NCBI GenBank assembly: GCA_028865305.1
Contig: JAGWKM010000001.1
Span: 58,762 to 122,761 of the forward strand
Source: Patescibacteria group bacterium
GTDB taxonomy: Bacteria > Patescibacteriota > Minisyncoccia > UBA6257 > 2-01-FULL-56-20
Length of the DNA: 64,000 nucleotides
Reading direction: 5' to 3'
Positions 8,057 to 16,304 of this stretch are shown in pieces. Position numbers and translations under genes: made by a program. Within the stretch, counting starts at the first letter, position 1. Each line of letters starts with the position of its first letter. Below the pieces are notes generated by a model. The model saw nothing but the letters and a program-made list of their open reading frames with translations. It did not search any database and was not told the DNA's origin.

Positions 8057-8128
8057 GCTCTCGTCGTTCAATGGATAGGATGCCTCCCTCCGAAGGAGGC
8101 GATGCAAGTTCGATTCTTGCCGAGAGCA
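8057..8128 (+). tRNA. tRNA-Arg (anticodon CCG)
   Basis: The acceptor stem GCTCTCG/CGAGAGC is complete. The anticodon stem CCTCC/GGAGG encloses loop CTCCGAA, giving anticodon CCG for CGG codons. The T-arm CAAGT/TTCGATT is almost standard. The discriminator is A, and CCA is not encoded. Confidence 0.92.
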
Positions 8129-8195
8129 CAGCGTTTTGGAATTCATCTTAAAATATCCCATCCCGAAGCCCGGGCGGGAGATTTTCAGATGGGTT

Positions 8196-8564
8196 TTAAG
8201 CTTCCCCGAACAGGTGGTAGTGGTAGACCACGATGAGATAGATCGCGGCGAGGATGAAAAATCCGGCCAGGCCTGCGCCAATGGCGAGTTTTGAGCCGAT
8301 CCGCGGCGCAAGATAAGCGACCAGCAACATGTAAGGAACCCAAGAAATAATGGTGCCGATGAGTACGAACCATGCATGCTGGCCGACTGCTTTGCCACCC
8401 CTCGATTCACCGATGAAAATATACGCCACGAGCGTGAAGACCGGCATAAGCGTGGCGAAGCCCGAAAGAAGCCGCGAACCGTTTTCTTCGAGCGCGACGA
8501 TGAGTGCCGTGAAAATACCGCCCGTCAGGAAATACACAAAGTAATTTTTCAGCTGGGGCCACAT
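8196..8564 (-). CDS. Four-helix membrane protein, DUF3147/GlpM-like
   Basis: About four transmembrane helices make up a 122-aa protein, with conserved-looking segments YFLTGGIFTALIVALEE and TLVAYIFIGESRGGKAV. The size and pattern resemble GlpM/DUF3147 proteins, whose function is unknown; this assignment is tentative. Read on the minus strand, TATAAT is followed by 7 nt and then ATG at 8564, so a leaderless mRNA starting there is the best choice. Two earlier Met codons overlap the -10 box itself and are unlikely starts. The promoter region is shared back to back with the PAP2 gene. Confidence 0.6.
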   Translation of the reverse strand: MWPQLKNYFVYFLTGGIFTALIVALEENGSRLLSGFATLMPVFTLVAYIFIGESRGGKAVGQHAWFVLIGTIISWVPYMLLVAYLAPRIGSKLAIGAGLAGFFILAAIYLIVVYHYHLFGEA

Positions 8565-8606
8565 TACCTTCATTATATCGCACAAGGTGTGTTATCATAA
8601 ATGCTC

Positions 8607-9083
8607 ATGGATACCCTTATTGTTTTTGCGGCATCTTATCTTTATATTTTCGTTCTGCTTATCGCGGCCATTTTCTTTTTGACCAGGCCGAAGCAGACCA
8701 TGAAAAGCATGGCAATTTGCGGCATCGTTGTCGCTCCGCTTGCATACCTTATCTCAAGGATTTCGTCGCATTTTTATTACGATCCCCGACCTTTCGTCGT
8801 TGGTCATTTTGCCCCATTGATTGCACACGCTGCGGATAATGGCTTTCCATCGGATCACGTGTTGCTTACCGGCGCCGTTGCGATGATCGTTTGGTTCTAT
8901 AACAAAAAATTAAGCGCTGTCCTTTGGGCTCTGGCGTTCCTCATCGGATGGGCCCGGGTTTCCGCAGGAATCCACCATTCGACGGATATTATCGGCAGCA
9001 TCGTCATAGTTCTTGTTTCTGGCATAATCTATTATTTCGCTGCCCGTCTGATAAAGGGCGTTCCCGGCAAAAGTTTTCAATAA
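8607..9083 (+). CDS. PAP2-family membrane phosphatase (undecaprenyl-diphosphatase-like)
   Basis: About five membrane helices carry the PAP2 acid phosphatase motifs: YYDPRPF (motif 1 end), FPSDH (motif 2, PSGH variant) and ARVSAGIHHSTDIIGS (motif 3 with catalytic His). Such enzymes recycle undecaprenyl diphosphate or dephosphorylate lipids on the outer face of the membrane. The length, about 158 aa, is compact. TATCAT at 8593-8598 lies 8 nt before the ATG at 8607, which fits a leaderless start better than the ATG at 8601, only 2 nt from the -10 box. A convergent secreted-protein frame overlaps its 3' end. Confidence 0.8.
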   Translation: MDTLIVFAASYLYIFVLLIAAIFFLTRPKQTMKSMAICGIVVAPLAYLISRISSHFYYDPRPFVVGHFAPLIAHAADNGFPSDHVLLTGAVAMIVWFYNKKLSAVLWALAFLIGWARVSAGIHHSTDIIGSIVIVLVSGIIYYFAARLIKGVPGKSFQ

Positions 9084-9504
9084 AAAACCGGGCGCTGGCG
9101 CCCGATTGGATAAACTCCGGAAGACCGGACCTTTTCGGAATCCGTGGGACGGATTTCATCATCCGGCGCGTCCAGGAGAGCACAATCTTCTGTCGGAACA
9201 TCTCAAGGCGAGGTGTTTCCTGTGCCACGGCGATGATGTGGTTGATCGCCTCACTCCGCGCTTTCAGGAACTCCATCCATCGGATTTCCACAATGCTTTC
9301 GTATCCCGGGTTTGGCTGGGCGCGTTTCCAAATATGAAACCTTTCGCGCGCCGTTTCTGCCTTTTCTTCCGCCTCGACCATCTTTTGCCGGAGGGATTCC
9401 GGCAGCGCATCAACATCACCGGGCCGGGTGAGCAGCCGGGGTGTCGGTGCCGTTTGGGCAACAGCCCAAACTGAACCCAAAGCCAGAATCAAAATGAGCT
9501 TCAT
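9004..9504 (-). CDS. Putative secreted protein with signal peptide, 166 aa
   Basis: The N-terminus MKLILILALGSVWAVAQTAP is a good signal peptide with likely cleavage after AVA or AQT. The mature part is mostly helical and charged (LPESLRQKMVEAEEKAETARERF). A strong Shine-Dalgarno TAGGAGGAGG lies just before the ATG. No family is recognised. The last 26 codons overlap the PAP2 gene on the other strand, and the frame passes through a hairpin followed by six T on this strand (about 9084-9106), so the true 3' end may lie earlier or the stop may have been lost. The start is more certain than the end. Confidence 0.55.
   Translation of the reverse strand: MKLILILALGSVWAVAQTAPTPRLLTRPGDVDALPESLRQKMVEAEEKAETARERFHIWKRAQPNPGYESIVEIRWMEFLKARSEAINHIIAVAQETPRLEMFRQKIVLSWTRRMMKSVPRIPKRSGLPEFIQSGASARFFIENFCRERPLSDGQRNNRLCQKQEL
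9084..9106 (-). terminator. Hairpin terminator between the PAP2 gene and the secreted-protein gene
   Basis: Read on the minus strand, CGGGCG / CGCCCG with loop CCAG is followed by GTTTTTTA. It also lies directly after the PAP2 stop. Confidence 0.55.
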
Positions 9505-9544
9505 GAAACCTCCTCCTACCCAGAATATAAGCTATAATGGCGTT

Positions 9545-10174
9545 ATGGACAAGGAGGCGGTACTCGCGGAGCTGGAGGCGGAAATGGCCCGTGCGGCTCT
9601 GCCTTTGCGCGAATCAAACTTGGTCTTCGGCGAAGGGGACATTGATTGCAAGGTGATGTTCATCGGTGAAGCGCCGGGAGAAACGGAGGACCGGTTGAAG
9701 CGGCCGTTCGTCGGGCGCGGCGGCCAGCTGCTCGATAGGATGATTGAGGGCATCGGTTGGAAGCGCGAAGATGTTTATATCACGAATATCGTGAAGCGCC
9801 GGCCGCCGCAGAATCGCGACCCTTTGCCGGAAGAAATTGAGGCTTACCGGCCGTATCTCACGCGCCAGATCGGGATTATCGATCCGCAGGTCATTGTCAC
9901 ACTCGGCCGTTTCTCGATGAATTATTTTTTGCCTGAAGCGAAAATTTCGCGCGACCGGGGGCGCACGTTCAATATCGATGGAAGGATAATTTATCCCGTT
10001 TTCCATCCCGCGGCCGCGCTCCGCTCGCCCGACATGATGAAAGGTCTGCAGGAAGATTTTCAAAAGCTGCCAAGCGTGGTGAATGGCGAACTCGTAACAA
10101 GCATCGTCTTGCCCGACGCGCGGGCAGGAGAAAAACCGAAGCCGAAAAAAACGCAGCAAGGAAGTTTGTTTTAA
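9545..10174 (+). CDS. Family 4-like uracil-DNA glycosylase lacking the Fe-S cysteines
   Basis: The enzyme family removes uracil from DNA at the start of base excision repair. The signature motifs are clear: GEAPGETEDRLKRPFVGRGGQLLD at about residues 40-63, then ITNIVKRRPPQNRDPLPEE, then VFHPAAAL. Family 4 enzymes normally bind a 4Fe-4S cluster through four Cys. Here the CxxC region reads ARAALPL, the KCRPP Cys is Arg, and the EACRPYL Cys is Tyr; only one Cys remains in the whole protein. The fold therefore probably works without the cluster. TATAAT at 9533-9538 ends 6 nt before the ATG at 9545. The C-terminal tail ends QQGSLF, typical of the family. Confidence 0.85.
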   Translation: MDKEAVLAELEAEMARAALPLRESNLVFGEGDIDCKVMFIGEAPGETEDRLKRPFVGRGGQLLDRMIEGIGWKREDVYITNIVKRRPPQNRDPLPEEIEAYRPYLTRQIGIIDPQVIVTLGRFSMNYFLPEAKISRDRGRTFNIDGRIIYPVFHPAAALRSPDMMKGLQEDFQKLPSVVNGELVTSIVLPDARAGEKPKPKKTQQGSLF

Positions 10175-10189
10175 ACGCCCGACGGCATC

Positions 10190-10325
10190 TTATCTTTGGA
10201 ACCCCGTCGTCCGCGCGAAAATCATGGTTGCTGCGCGAAGCGCGACGGCCGGCAAACGGTTGAGGGACCAGGCGCGCGCTGCCGCAGGAGCAGCGCGACG
10301 CCGTGTCTTGCGAGGGCATCGGCTA
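10190..10325. repeat. Hairpin element B, related to element A
   Basis: Module 10232-10310 matches 1415-1491: the same GCGCGAAGCGCGACG block, the same GACGCCGTGTCTTG end, and a hairpin at 10276-10296 whose stem differs by compensating changes. The long outer arms of element A are not present here. Confidence 0.65.
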
Positions 10326-10374
10326 TTTTCCGCCTGCTACATTCCGCGGAGGATTTCTTTGTTATACTGAACCT

Positions 10375-10716
10375 ATGAGCTTTTCCCTCGTCTACCTCTT
10401 CCAGCGCTTTTTCTTCCGCATCTACGATTTCTTTCATCACTGGTATGTCGACGGCTCCCGCGCTTTCGGCCGGGTTTTTATCCGCACGCTTGAGGAAACC
10501 GATAAGGTATTGGCCATCAAAATCACGCTCCGCTATTTTTTCCAGCCGCTCTATGGCGACTATACCGCCATGGGCCGCATCCTTGGCGTGATCTTTCGGA
10601 CTGGCAGGATTTTGGTCGGCGCTGCGGTATATACGTTTTTAATCATATTGTTTGCGGCGGCCTTTGCGGTTTGGATTGCGGCGCCGGCGGCAATTTTAAT
10701 GTTGGCTTTAAAATAA
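10375..10716 (+). CDS. Small membrane protein upstream of the ClpC-like gene, 113 aa
   Basis: No family is recognised with certainty. The N-terminal part is aromatic-rich (YLFQRFFFRIYDFFHHWYVDGSRAF), followed by an amphipathic middle and one strong C-terminal membrane helix. TATACT at 10363-10368 ends 6 nt before the ATG, giving a leaderless mRNA. It lies 88 nt before the membrane-anchored ClpC-like ATPase gene on the same strand. This suggests it is a partner or membrane adaptor of that ATPase, but this is inference from position only. Confidence 0.65.
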   Translation: MSFSLVYLFQRFFFRIYDFFHHWYVDGSRAFGRVFIRTLEETDKVLAIKITLRYFFQPLYGDYTAMGRILGVIFRTGRILVGAAVYTFLIILFAAAFAVWIAAPAAILMLALK

Positions 10717-10804
10717 TGCGAACTATGCGAATGGATATTATCGCGATTCGGATTGGCTGGCATTCGCCGCATGCGCGCATCCCTTCGCTCTATCTGCATC
10801 ATAT

Positions 10805-13336
10805 ATGATGAACGGCATTACCTTTAACGATCCAAGATTGAAGATGACCATCGGTGGCCGGTTTTTGGTCCGCGTCGTGAGCTACGTCGCTTACCTGTTC
10901 CTGTTTGCGGCAACTTTTACCCTGCTCATCTCGACCTCCGCGCGTCTGCAATTTTTAGGCTTATTTTTCCTGCTCGTAATCATTGACCTTGCGGTGCATC
11001 GGAGAGAGGGGGATGTTCCCATTGCGGAATTGCCGATAGCGAACGGCAAATTGCCGGCGATGCCGGTCAATGCCGCAAAGGCGATGCTGCCGACGTCATT
11101 TTCCATTATTGAACGCGCTTTCGATCGGGCTCTCATGGCGCATCATGATTTTTATCCGGAGGTCGCGGGCCGTTTGGCTGACTTGCCGGAAATCGGAGAA
11201 GGTCTGCGGCGCCTGGATGCGGATCCGAAAGAATTCAGGGAGAAAGCGGAGGAAATGATGGAAGAGGGCGGAAAGCTTCCGGCATCCGATGTCCATCGGT
11301 CGCCGGATGCCGTGCGCCGCCAAGCCGAAGCGATTGCGATTGCCGCTTTTGAGGTTGCCGTCCAAGGAGGCCATAATTTCGTGAAGCCGAGCGATCTGTT
11401 TTCGGCGCTGCTCCAGGTTCGCGATGAAACTATCGATCGCCTTTTCAATTTTTTTAATATCGAACAGGGCGATTTGGAGCGTGCTTTGATTTTGAGCTCC
11501 GCGGCGGCGCGCGCCCGCAAGCGTCTGCCGGATGCGCTTGGCGGTTTCCGTTTTGAAACGCATCGTACCGTCCGGCACCGGATCATGAACCGCGCCTGGA
11601 CCTCGCGGCCGACGCCCGTGCTCGACCGCTATGGCGATGATTTGACCGATCTTGCGCGCGGCGCGGAAATCGGTTTTTTGATCGGCCACGAACAGGAATA
11701 TGAAAAGTTGGTTGAAACCCTGGGCCGGCCGGTGAATCCGAACGCGCTCCTCGTCGGCGAACCGGGCATCGGCAAGGAGACGCTGGTGCAGCACTTGGCG
11801 GCGCAGCTCACCAAGGACCGGGTGCCGCGCGCGCTCTTCGATAAACGGTTGGTTTCGCTTCGGCTGCAGGATCTCGTGGCCGGCGCAACGCCCGACGAAT
11901 TGCATTTGCGCCTGAAGCGGATCGTGGACGAGATCCGGATGGCGGGCAATGTCATCATTTATATTCCCGACATCCATAACCTGGTTCGGACCTCCGGCAC
12001 GGCGTTCATGTCGGCAGCGGATGCTTTGATGCCGGTCATCATGGATAATGTTTTTCCGATTGTCGGCACGACCTATCCGCGGGAATTCAAGCAGCTCATG
12101 GAACCGCGGAGCGATTTTCTGGGCGCTTTTGAAGTCATTCCGGTGGACGAGGTAAGCCCGGCGGATGCGGAAAAAATCCTTGCTTATGGCAGTTTGCTTT
12201 TGGAGCATGAGTCGCGCATCGTCGTGAGCTTCGGCGCCATCAAGCGCGCCGTGGTTTTAGCCAAAAAATATTTCCATGACCGGTTTTTGCCTTCGAGCGC
12301 GGAGGAATTATTGAAAGCGGCTCTGATTTCCGCGGAGCAGCGTGGTGAAAAAACGCTCGGGCCGGATCGCGTGACGGCCGTGGCGGAGGCGAAAACGCAT
12401 ATTCCGCTGCACGAGGCGGCCGGAGCTGAGGCGGAGCGGTTGCTCCACATGGAAGACGTAATCCACGAACGGTTAATCGGCCAGGACGAGGCGGTGCGGG
12501 CGGTTTCGCAGGCGCTCCGCGAATACCGGAGCGGGTTGGCGCGCGCCGGCGGACCGATCGCGAGTTTTCTCTTTGTCGGCCCGACCGGCGTCGGGAAAAC
12601 TGAGCTTGCAAAAACCCTGGCAAAGATCCAGTTTGGTTCAGAAAAGATGATGGTCCGGTTCGACATGACGGAATATCAGGACAAGCAAAGCTTCTTCCGG
12701 TTCATTGGTTCTCCCGACGGCCAGACGGACGGCGCGCTCACCGAGGCCGTTCGCGCGAAACCGTACAGCTTGATCCTGCTCGATGAATTTGAAAAAGCGC
12801 ATCCGGATATTTTGAACCTGTTCCTCCAGGTTTTCGACGACGGCCGGTTAACGGACAACCTCAGCCGGACCGTGGATTTTACGAACACCATCATCATTGC
12901 CACTTCGAACGCCCATTCGGACATCATCAATGAAGCGCTCGGGAAAGGCGAGACCATGGAGCAGATCGGGGAATACCTTAAGGCGCGGCTTACGGACGTC
13001 TTCAAGCCGGAATTGCTGAACCGGTTTTCGAAGATCATCGTGTTCCGGAATCTGAAACCGGACGAGCTTGGGAAGATCGTTGTTTTGAATTTGGACGAAT
13101 TGGCGGAAACCGTGAAGGGGCAGGGAATTTATTTGGAATATGATCCGGCGGCCGTGCAGCTTCTCGCGAAACTCGGCTATGACCCGGCGTTCGGCGCGCG
13201 GCCGCTGCGAAGGGTCATTGAAGAGAAAATCCGCGCGCCTTTGGCAGAAGCAATTTTGGCAAGGAAAGTGGAGAAGGGGAGGAAGCTGAAATTGGTCGTT
13301 CGGGAACCTGACGATTTCGATTTCGTATCAGCTTGA
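10805..13336 (+). CDS. Membrane-anchored ClpC/ClpA-like AAA+ ATPase
   Basis: Two transmembrane helices (about residues 20-60) precede a Clp_N-like helical domain (residues 95-250) and two AAA+ domains. The first has Walker A GEPGIGKET but its Walker B reads YIPDIHNL without the usual Glu, so it is probably a weak ATPase. The second has GPTGVGKTE, LILLDEFEKAH and sensor/arginine motifs, and ends in a ClpB-D2-small domain (YDPAFGARPLRRVIEEKI). Clp ATPases unfold proteins. An obvious ClpP-docking IGF/LGF loop was not seen, so it may act as a membrane unfoldase without ClpP. It probably forms an operon with the preceding membrane protein gene. Confidence 0.85.
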   Translation: MMNGITFNDPRLKMTIGGRFLVRVVSYVAYLFLFAATFTLLISTSARLQFLGLFFLLVIIDLAVHRREGDVPIAELPIANGKLPAMPVNAAKAMLPTSFSIIERAFDRALMAHHDFYPEVAGRLADLPEIGEGLRRLDADPKEFREKAEEMMEEGGKLPASDVHRSPDAVRRQAEAIAIAAFEVAVQGGHNFVKPSDLFSALLQVRDETIDRLFNFFNIEQGDLERALILSSAAARARKRLPDALGGFRFETHRTVRHRIMNRAWTSRPTPVLDRYGDDLTDLARGAEIGFLIGHEQEYEKLVETLGRPVNPNALLVGEPGIGKETLVQHLAAQLTKDRVPRALFDKRLVSLRLQDLVAGATPDELHLRLKRIVDEIRMAGNVIIYIPDIHNLVRTSGTAFMSAADALMPVIMDNVFPIVGTTYPREFKQLMEPRSDFLGAFEVIPVDEVSPADAEKILAYGSLLLEHESRIVVSFGAIKRAVVLAKKYFHDRFLPSSAEELLKAALISAEQRGEKTLGPDRVTAVAEAKTHIPLHEAAGAEAERLLHMEDVIHERLIGQDEAVRAVSQALREYRSGLARAGGPIASFLFVGPTGVGKTELAKTLAKIQFGSEKMMVRFDMTEYQDKQSFFRFIGSPDGQTDGALTEAVRAKPYSLILLDEFEKAHPDILNLFLQVFDDGRLTDNLSRTVDFTNTIIIATSNAHSDIINEALGKGETMEQIGEYLKARLTDVFKPELLNRFSKIIVFRNLKPDELGKIVVLNLDELAETVKGQGIYLEYDPAAVQLLAKLGYDPAFGARPLRRVIEEKIRAPLAEAILARKVEKGRKLKLVVREPDDFDFVSA

Positions 13337-13409
13337 TAGAGCGCTTTGCAATGGCCTGATTTCACGGACAAAAATTTGGCTGCTTTTTTGTTGATTTCCC
13401 CAATCCGGC

Positions 13410-13433
13410 AAAATCTCACGATCGAGAGATTTT
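13410..13433. terminator. Hairpin after the ClpC-like gene
   Basis: AAAATCTC / GAGATTTT with loop ACGATCGA follows the gene by 74 bp. The U-run is short. The CGATCG loop recalls the palindromic repeat family. Confidence 0.45.
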
Positions 13434-13499
13434 ATCGTTAAACCCGGCTGGAATCCGGTCCGGAGGCCGGGGTGGCGGGAAAACTGCTATACTTAAATT

Positions 13500-14153
13500 G
13501 TGAAAATTAAGATTAACATCGACATCAAAGTCGGGCGGATCGTGAAATATTTCGTGCTTTCCGACCTGTTTTTACTGGCTGGCTGGGGCTTCATTGATCC
13601 CATTTTTTCGGTTTTCATCGTGGAAAAAGTGGTCGGGGCGACGCTTGCGACCGTGGGTATGGTTGCGGGGATTTATTGGATCCTGAAATCGATCCTCCAG
13701 ATTCCAATCGCAAATGCGCTTGACCAACGATCGGGAGAAAAGGACGATTTCATCGCGCTTATTGCCGGGTTGGTCCTCGCCGGCATTTCCGCGATTGCGT
13801 TTGCCTGGGTGAGGCAGGTTTGGCAGCTTTATTTTGTCCAAGCGGTCCATGCCATCGGATTCGCGCTTTATGTCCCTTCGTGGTCGGCGATTTTTTCACG
13901 GCATCTCGACAAAGATCGCGTGTCATTCGATTGGTCGCTCGATAGTACAGTTTCCGGGTTTTCCGCCGGCTTCATGGGGTTGCTCGGCGGCATCGCGGCG
14001 GCCGTGCTTGGATTCCCGGCGGTATTCATTATGGCGGGAATGTTGTCTCTCGCGGCCGCGGTGATCATTATGGCAGTGCCGGACGTGGCGTTGCCGAAGC
14101 CGGTCGCGAGGACTGTTGAGGAGGAAAAGACGCCGGCGAATCTTGGAGTATAG
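13500..14153 (+). CDS. Half-size MFS-type membrane protein (six helices)
   Basis: The 217-aa protein has about six membrane helices and an MFS-like layout: a start resembling TM1 of MFS transporters (LFLLAGWGFIDPIFSVFIVEKV), a loop with ALDQRSGEKDD, and GFALYVPSWSAIFSRHLDKDRVSFDWS after TM4. Full MFS carriers have twelve helices. This is half that size and not followed by a second half, so it may dimerise or be a remnant. TATACT at 13488-13493 ends 6 nt before a GTG at 13500, so the mRNA is leaderless with a GTG start. The substrate is unknown. Confidence 0.7.
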   Translation: MKIKINIDIKVGRIVKYFVLSDLFLLAGWGFIDPIFSVFIVEKVVGATLATVGMVAGIYWILKSILQIPIANALDQRSGEKDDFIALIAGLVLAGISAIAFAWVRQVWQLYFVQAVHAIGFALYVPSWSAIFSRHLDKDRVSFDWSLDSTVSGFSAGFMGLLGGIAAAVLGFPAVFIMAGMLSLAAAVIIMAVPDVALPKPVARTVEEEKTPANLGV

Positions 14154-14159
14154 CGCAGC

Positions 14160-14290
14160 TGCATTAAATTTTTATTAAATCAACGAGATTAGATTCGACG
14201 ATCGTCGGATCTAATCCTGCATCAATGAACCGATAATTTGATTTAAAAAAAATTTCTTGAAAACTGATCGAAAATTGCAAATTGAAAAAA
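14160..14290. repeat. GACGATCGTC palindrome element, copy 2
   Basis: A 30-bp near-palindrome at 14187-14216, the same ATTAAATTTTTATTAAAT block to its left (14163-14180), and a CTGAAAA-type right arm. The left heptad arm is missing. Confidence 0.75.
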
Positions 14291-14305
14291 CTGAAGCCTG
14301 AAAAT

Positions 14306-16072
14306 ATGCAAACCATTTCGAACCAACAAATTGCAGAAATGCTCCGCGAGATCGGAGAATACCTTGCCATGCAAAACATTCCCTTCAAGCCGCGCGCTTT
14401 CGAGAAGGCGGCTTTGACCATTGAAGGGTTGGAGGAGGAGGTCTCGGAAATTTATAAAAAGGGCGGCGGCGGGAAGGACGGGCTGAAGGCGCTGAAAGAA
14501 ATTCCCGGCGTTGGCGCTTCCATCGCCGCTTCTATCGAGGAAGCTATCAACACCGGCAAGATGAAGGATTTGGAGCGGCTGCGCAAAAGTACGCCAGTCC
14601 GGCTCGATGAGCTTTCGCGTATCGAAGGGCTGGGGCCGAAGTCGGTGCAGAAGTTATACAAGGCATTGAGTATTAGGAATTTGAAGGATCTGGAGAAAGC
14701 GGCGAGGGCGGGAAAAATCGCGGCGCTTCCCGGTTTCGGCAAAAAGACCGAAGAAAACATCTTGAAGAGTATCGGCTTCGCGGCGACGAGCGGCCAGCGG
14801 TTTTTCATCGGGCACATCATGCCGCAGATCCGCCGGATCGAGGAGCGATTGAGATTATTGCCGGAATCAAAAATGGTCACGATTGCCGGTTCAGCGCGGC
14901 GTTGGAAGGAAACGGTCGGCGATGCGGATATCCTGGTGGTTTCCCAAAAACCGGCGCCGATCATGCGGCAATTCGTCAGCATGCCGGAAGTGGTCCGGGT
15001 TATCGCGCATGGCGATACGAAATCTTCCGTCAAGGTGCGCGGCGGATTGAATGTTGACCTGCGCGTGGTTCCGGAGGAATCTTACGGCGCGGCCTTGGCT
15101 TATTTCACCGGTTCAAAAGATCATAATGTGGCGATGCGGCAAACCGCGATCAAACGGGGATGGAAACTGAACGAATACGGATTATTCAAAGCGACGAGCG
15201 AAAAGGGGAGGGCGATCGGCAAAGAGAAGATGATCGCCGGGCGAACCGAGGCGGAATTGTACGAGACGTTCGGTATGGATTACATCGAGCCGGAACTGCG
15301 CGAGAATACGGGCGAACTGGAAGCGGCGCGCAGGCATGCCCTGCCGAAACTCGTCGGTTATGGCGATTTGCAGGGCGATTTGCAGGTGCAGACCGATTGG
15401 ACCGACGGTTCCGATTCCATCGAGAGCATGGCGAGGGTGGCCATGGCGCGCGGACTGAAATATATCGCGATCACCGATCATACGAAGCGGCTTGCGATGG
15501 CGAATGGTTTGGATGAGAAGCGGATCCTGAAACAGATGGCCGAGATCGATAAGCTCAATAAAAAATTCGCCGGCAAGATAAAAATCCTGAAAGGGAGCGA
15601 GTGCGATATTTTAAAGGACGGCACGCTCGACCTGCCGGATTCCGTTCTGTCAAAACTTGACGTCGTTGGCGCGTCGGTGCATTCGTTTTTCAACCTGCCG
15701 CGGACGGAACAGACCAAGCGGATTGCGCGCGCGATGGAAAACCCGAACGTGGATATTCTTTTCCATCCGACGGGGCGCATCGTGAATAAGCGGGCGCCGT
15801 ACGATGTTGATGTTGAGGAATTGATTAGGGCAGCGAAACGGACCGGCACCATTATGGAAATCGATGCCCTTGAGCGATTGGATTTGAAGGATGAATATAT
15901 CCGCAAATGCGTCGAAGCCGGCGTGCGGATGTCCATCGATTCCGACGCGCATTCGCCGAGCCATTACAGTTCGATTGAATATGGCATAGCGCAAGCGAGA
16001 AGAGGATGGGCGGAGAAAAAAGATATCATCAATTCCTGGCCGGTAGAGAAAATGCTGAAGAGTTTGAAATAA
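14306..16072 (+). CDS. polX: DNA polymerase X family protein with PHP domain (PolX)
   Basis: Bacterial PolX fills short gaps in base excision repair, and its PHP domain has exonuclease activity. Order: helix-hairpin-helix 8-kDa domain (KEIPGVGASIAASIEEAI, RIEGLGPKSVQKLYKAL, LPGFGKKTEENIL), nucleotidyltransferase core (GSARRWKETVGDADILV, then NVDLRVV, ALAYFTGSKDHNVAMRQ), then the C-terminal PHP domain (GDLQGDLQVQTDWTDGSDSIESM with Gln/Gln where His-x-His is usual, AITDHTKRLAMANGLDEKR, DSDAHS). The Met at 14306 was chosen; earlier codons lie in the repeat arm. The length, 588 aa, is normal. Confidence 0.9.
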   Translation: MQTISNQQIAEMLREIGEYLAMQNIPFKPRAFEKAALTIEGLEEEVSEIYKKGGGGKDGLKALKEIPGVGASIAASIEEAINTGKMKDLERLRKSTPVRLDELSRIEGLGPKSVQKLYKALSIRNLKDLEKAARAGKIAALPGFGKKTEENILKSIGFAATSGQRFFIGHIMPQIRRIEERLRLLPESKMVTIAGSARRWKETVGDADILVVSQKPAPIMRQFVSMPEVVRVIAHGDTKSSVKVRGGLNVDLRVVPEESYGAALAYFTGSKDHNVAMRQTAIKRGWKLNEYGLFKATSEKGRAIGKEKMIAGRTEAELYETFGMDYIEPELRENTGELEAARRHALPKLVGYGDLQGDLQVQTDWTDGSDSIESMARVAMARGLKYIAITDHTKRLAMANGLDEKRILKQMAEIDKLNKKFAGKIKILKGSECDILKDGTLDLPDSVLSKLDVVGASVHSFFNLPRTEQTKRIARAMENPNVDILFHPTGRIVNKRAPYDVDVEELIRAAKRTGTIMEIDALERLDLKDEYIRKCVEAGVRMSIDSDAHSPSHYSSIEYGIAQARRGWAEKKDIINSWPVEKMLKSLK

Positions 16073-16304
16073 ATTTTTGTTATCCTGGGCACTGGCCCGG
16101 AGCCGCGCTTGGAAGATTTAATCAAATTTTAATAATTTGAAAATTGCGCCCCCGTTTAAATTGTATCGCATAAGAGTTAAATTTTTTATAAATAATTTCT
16201 AAACAAAAGTTCATTAAATTATGTTAAACGCTCGGTTTCTGATTGGCAGTGTTCCGGTTTTAAAACGCCGGCTTATTTCAACTGCTACATGATATAATTT
16301 TCTT
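16073..16304. other. A/T-rich intergenic region with promoter
   Basis: No gene is seen. The region is A/T-rich and ends in TATAAT at 16293-16298, which is the -10 box of the next gene. Confidence 0.5.

Noticed and set aside
11096-12208. Open frame of 370 codons opposite the ClpC-like gene
   Set aside because: Shadow of the Clp coding frame; composition unlike a protein.
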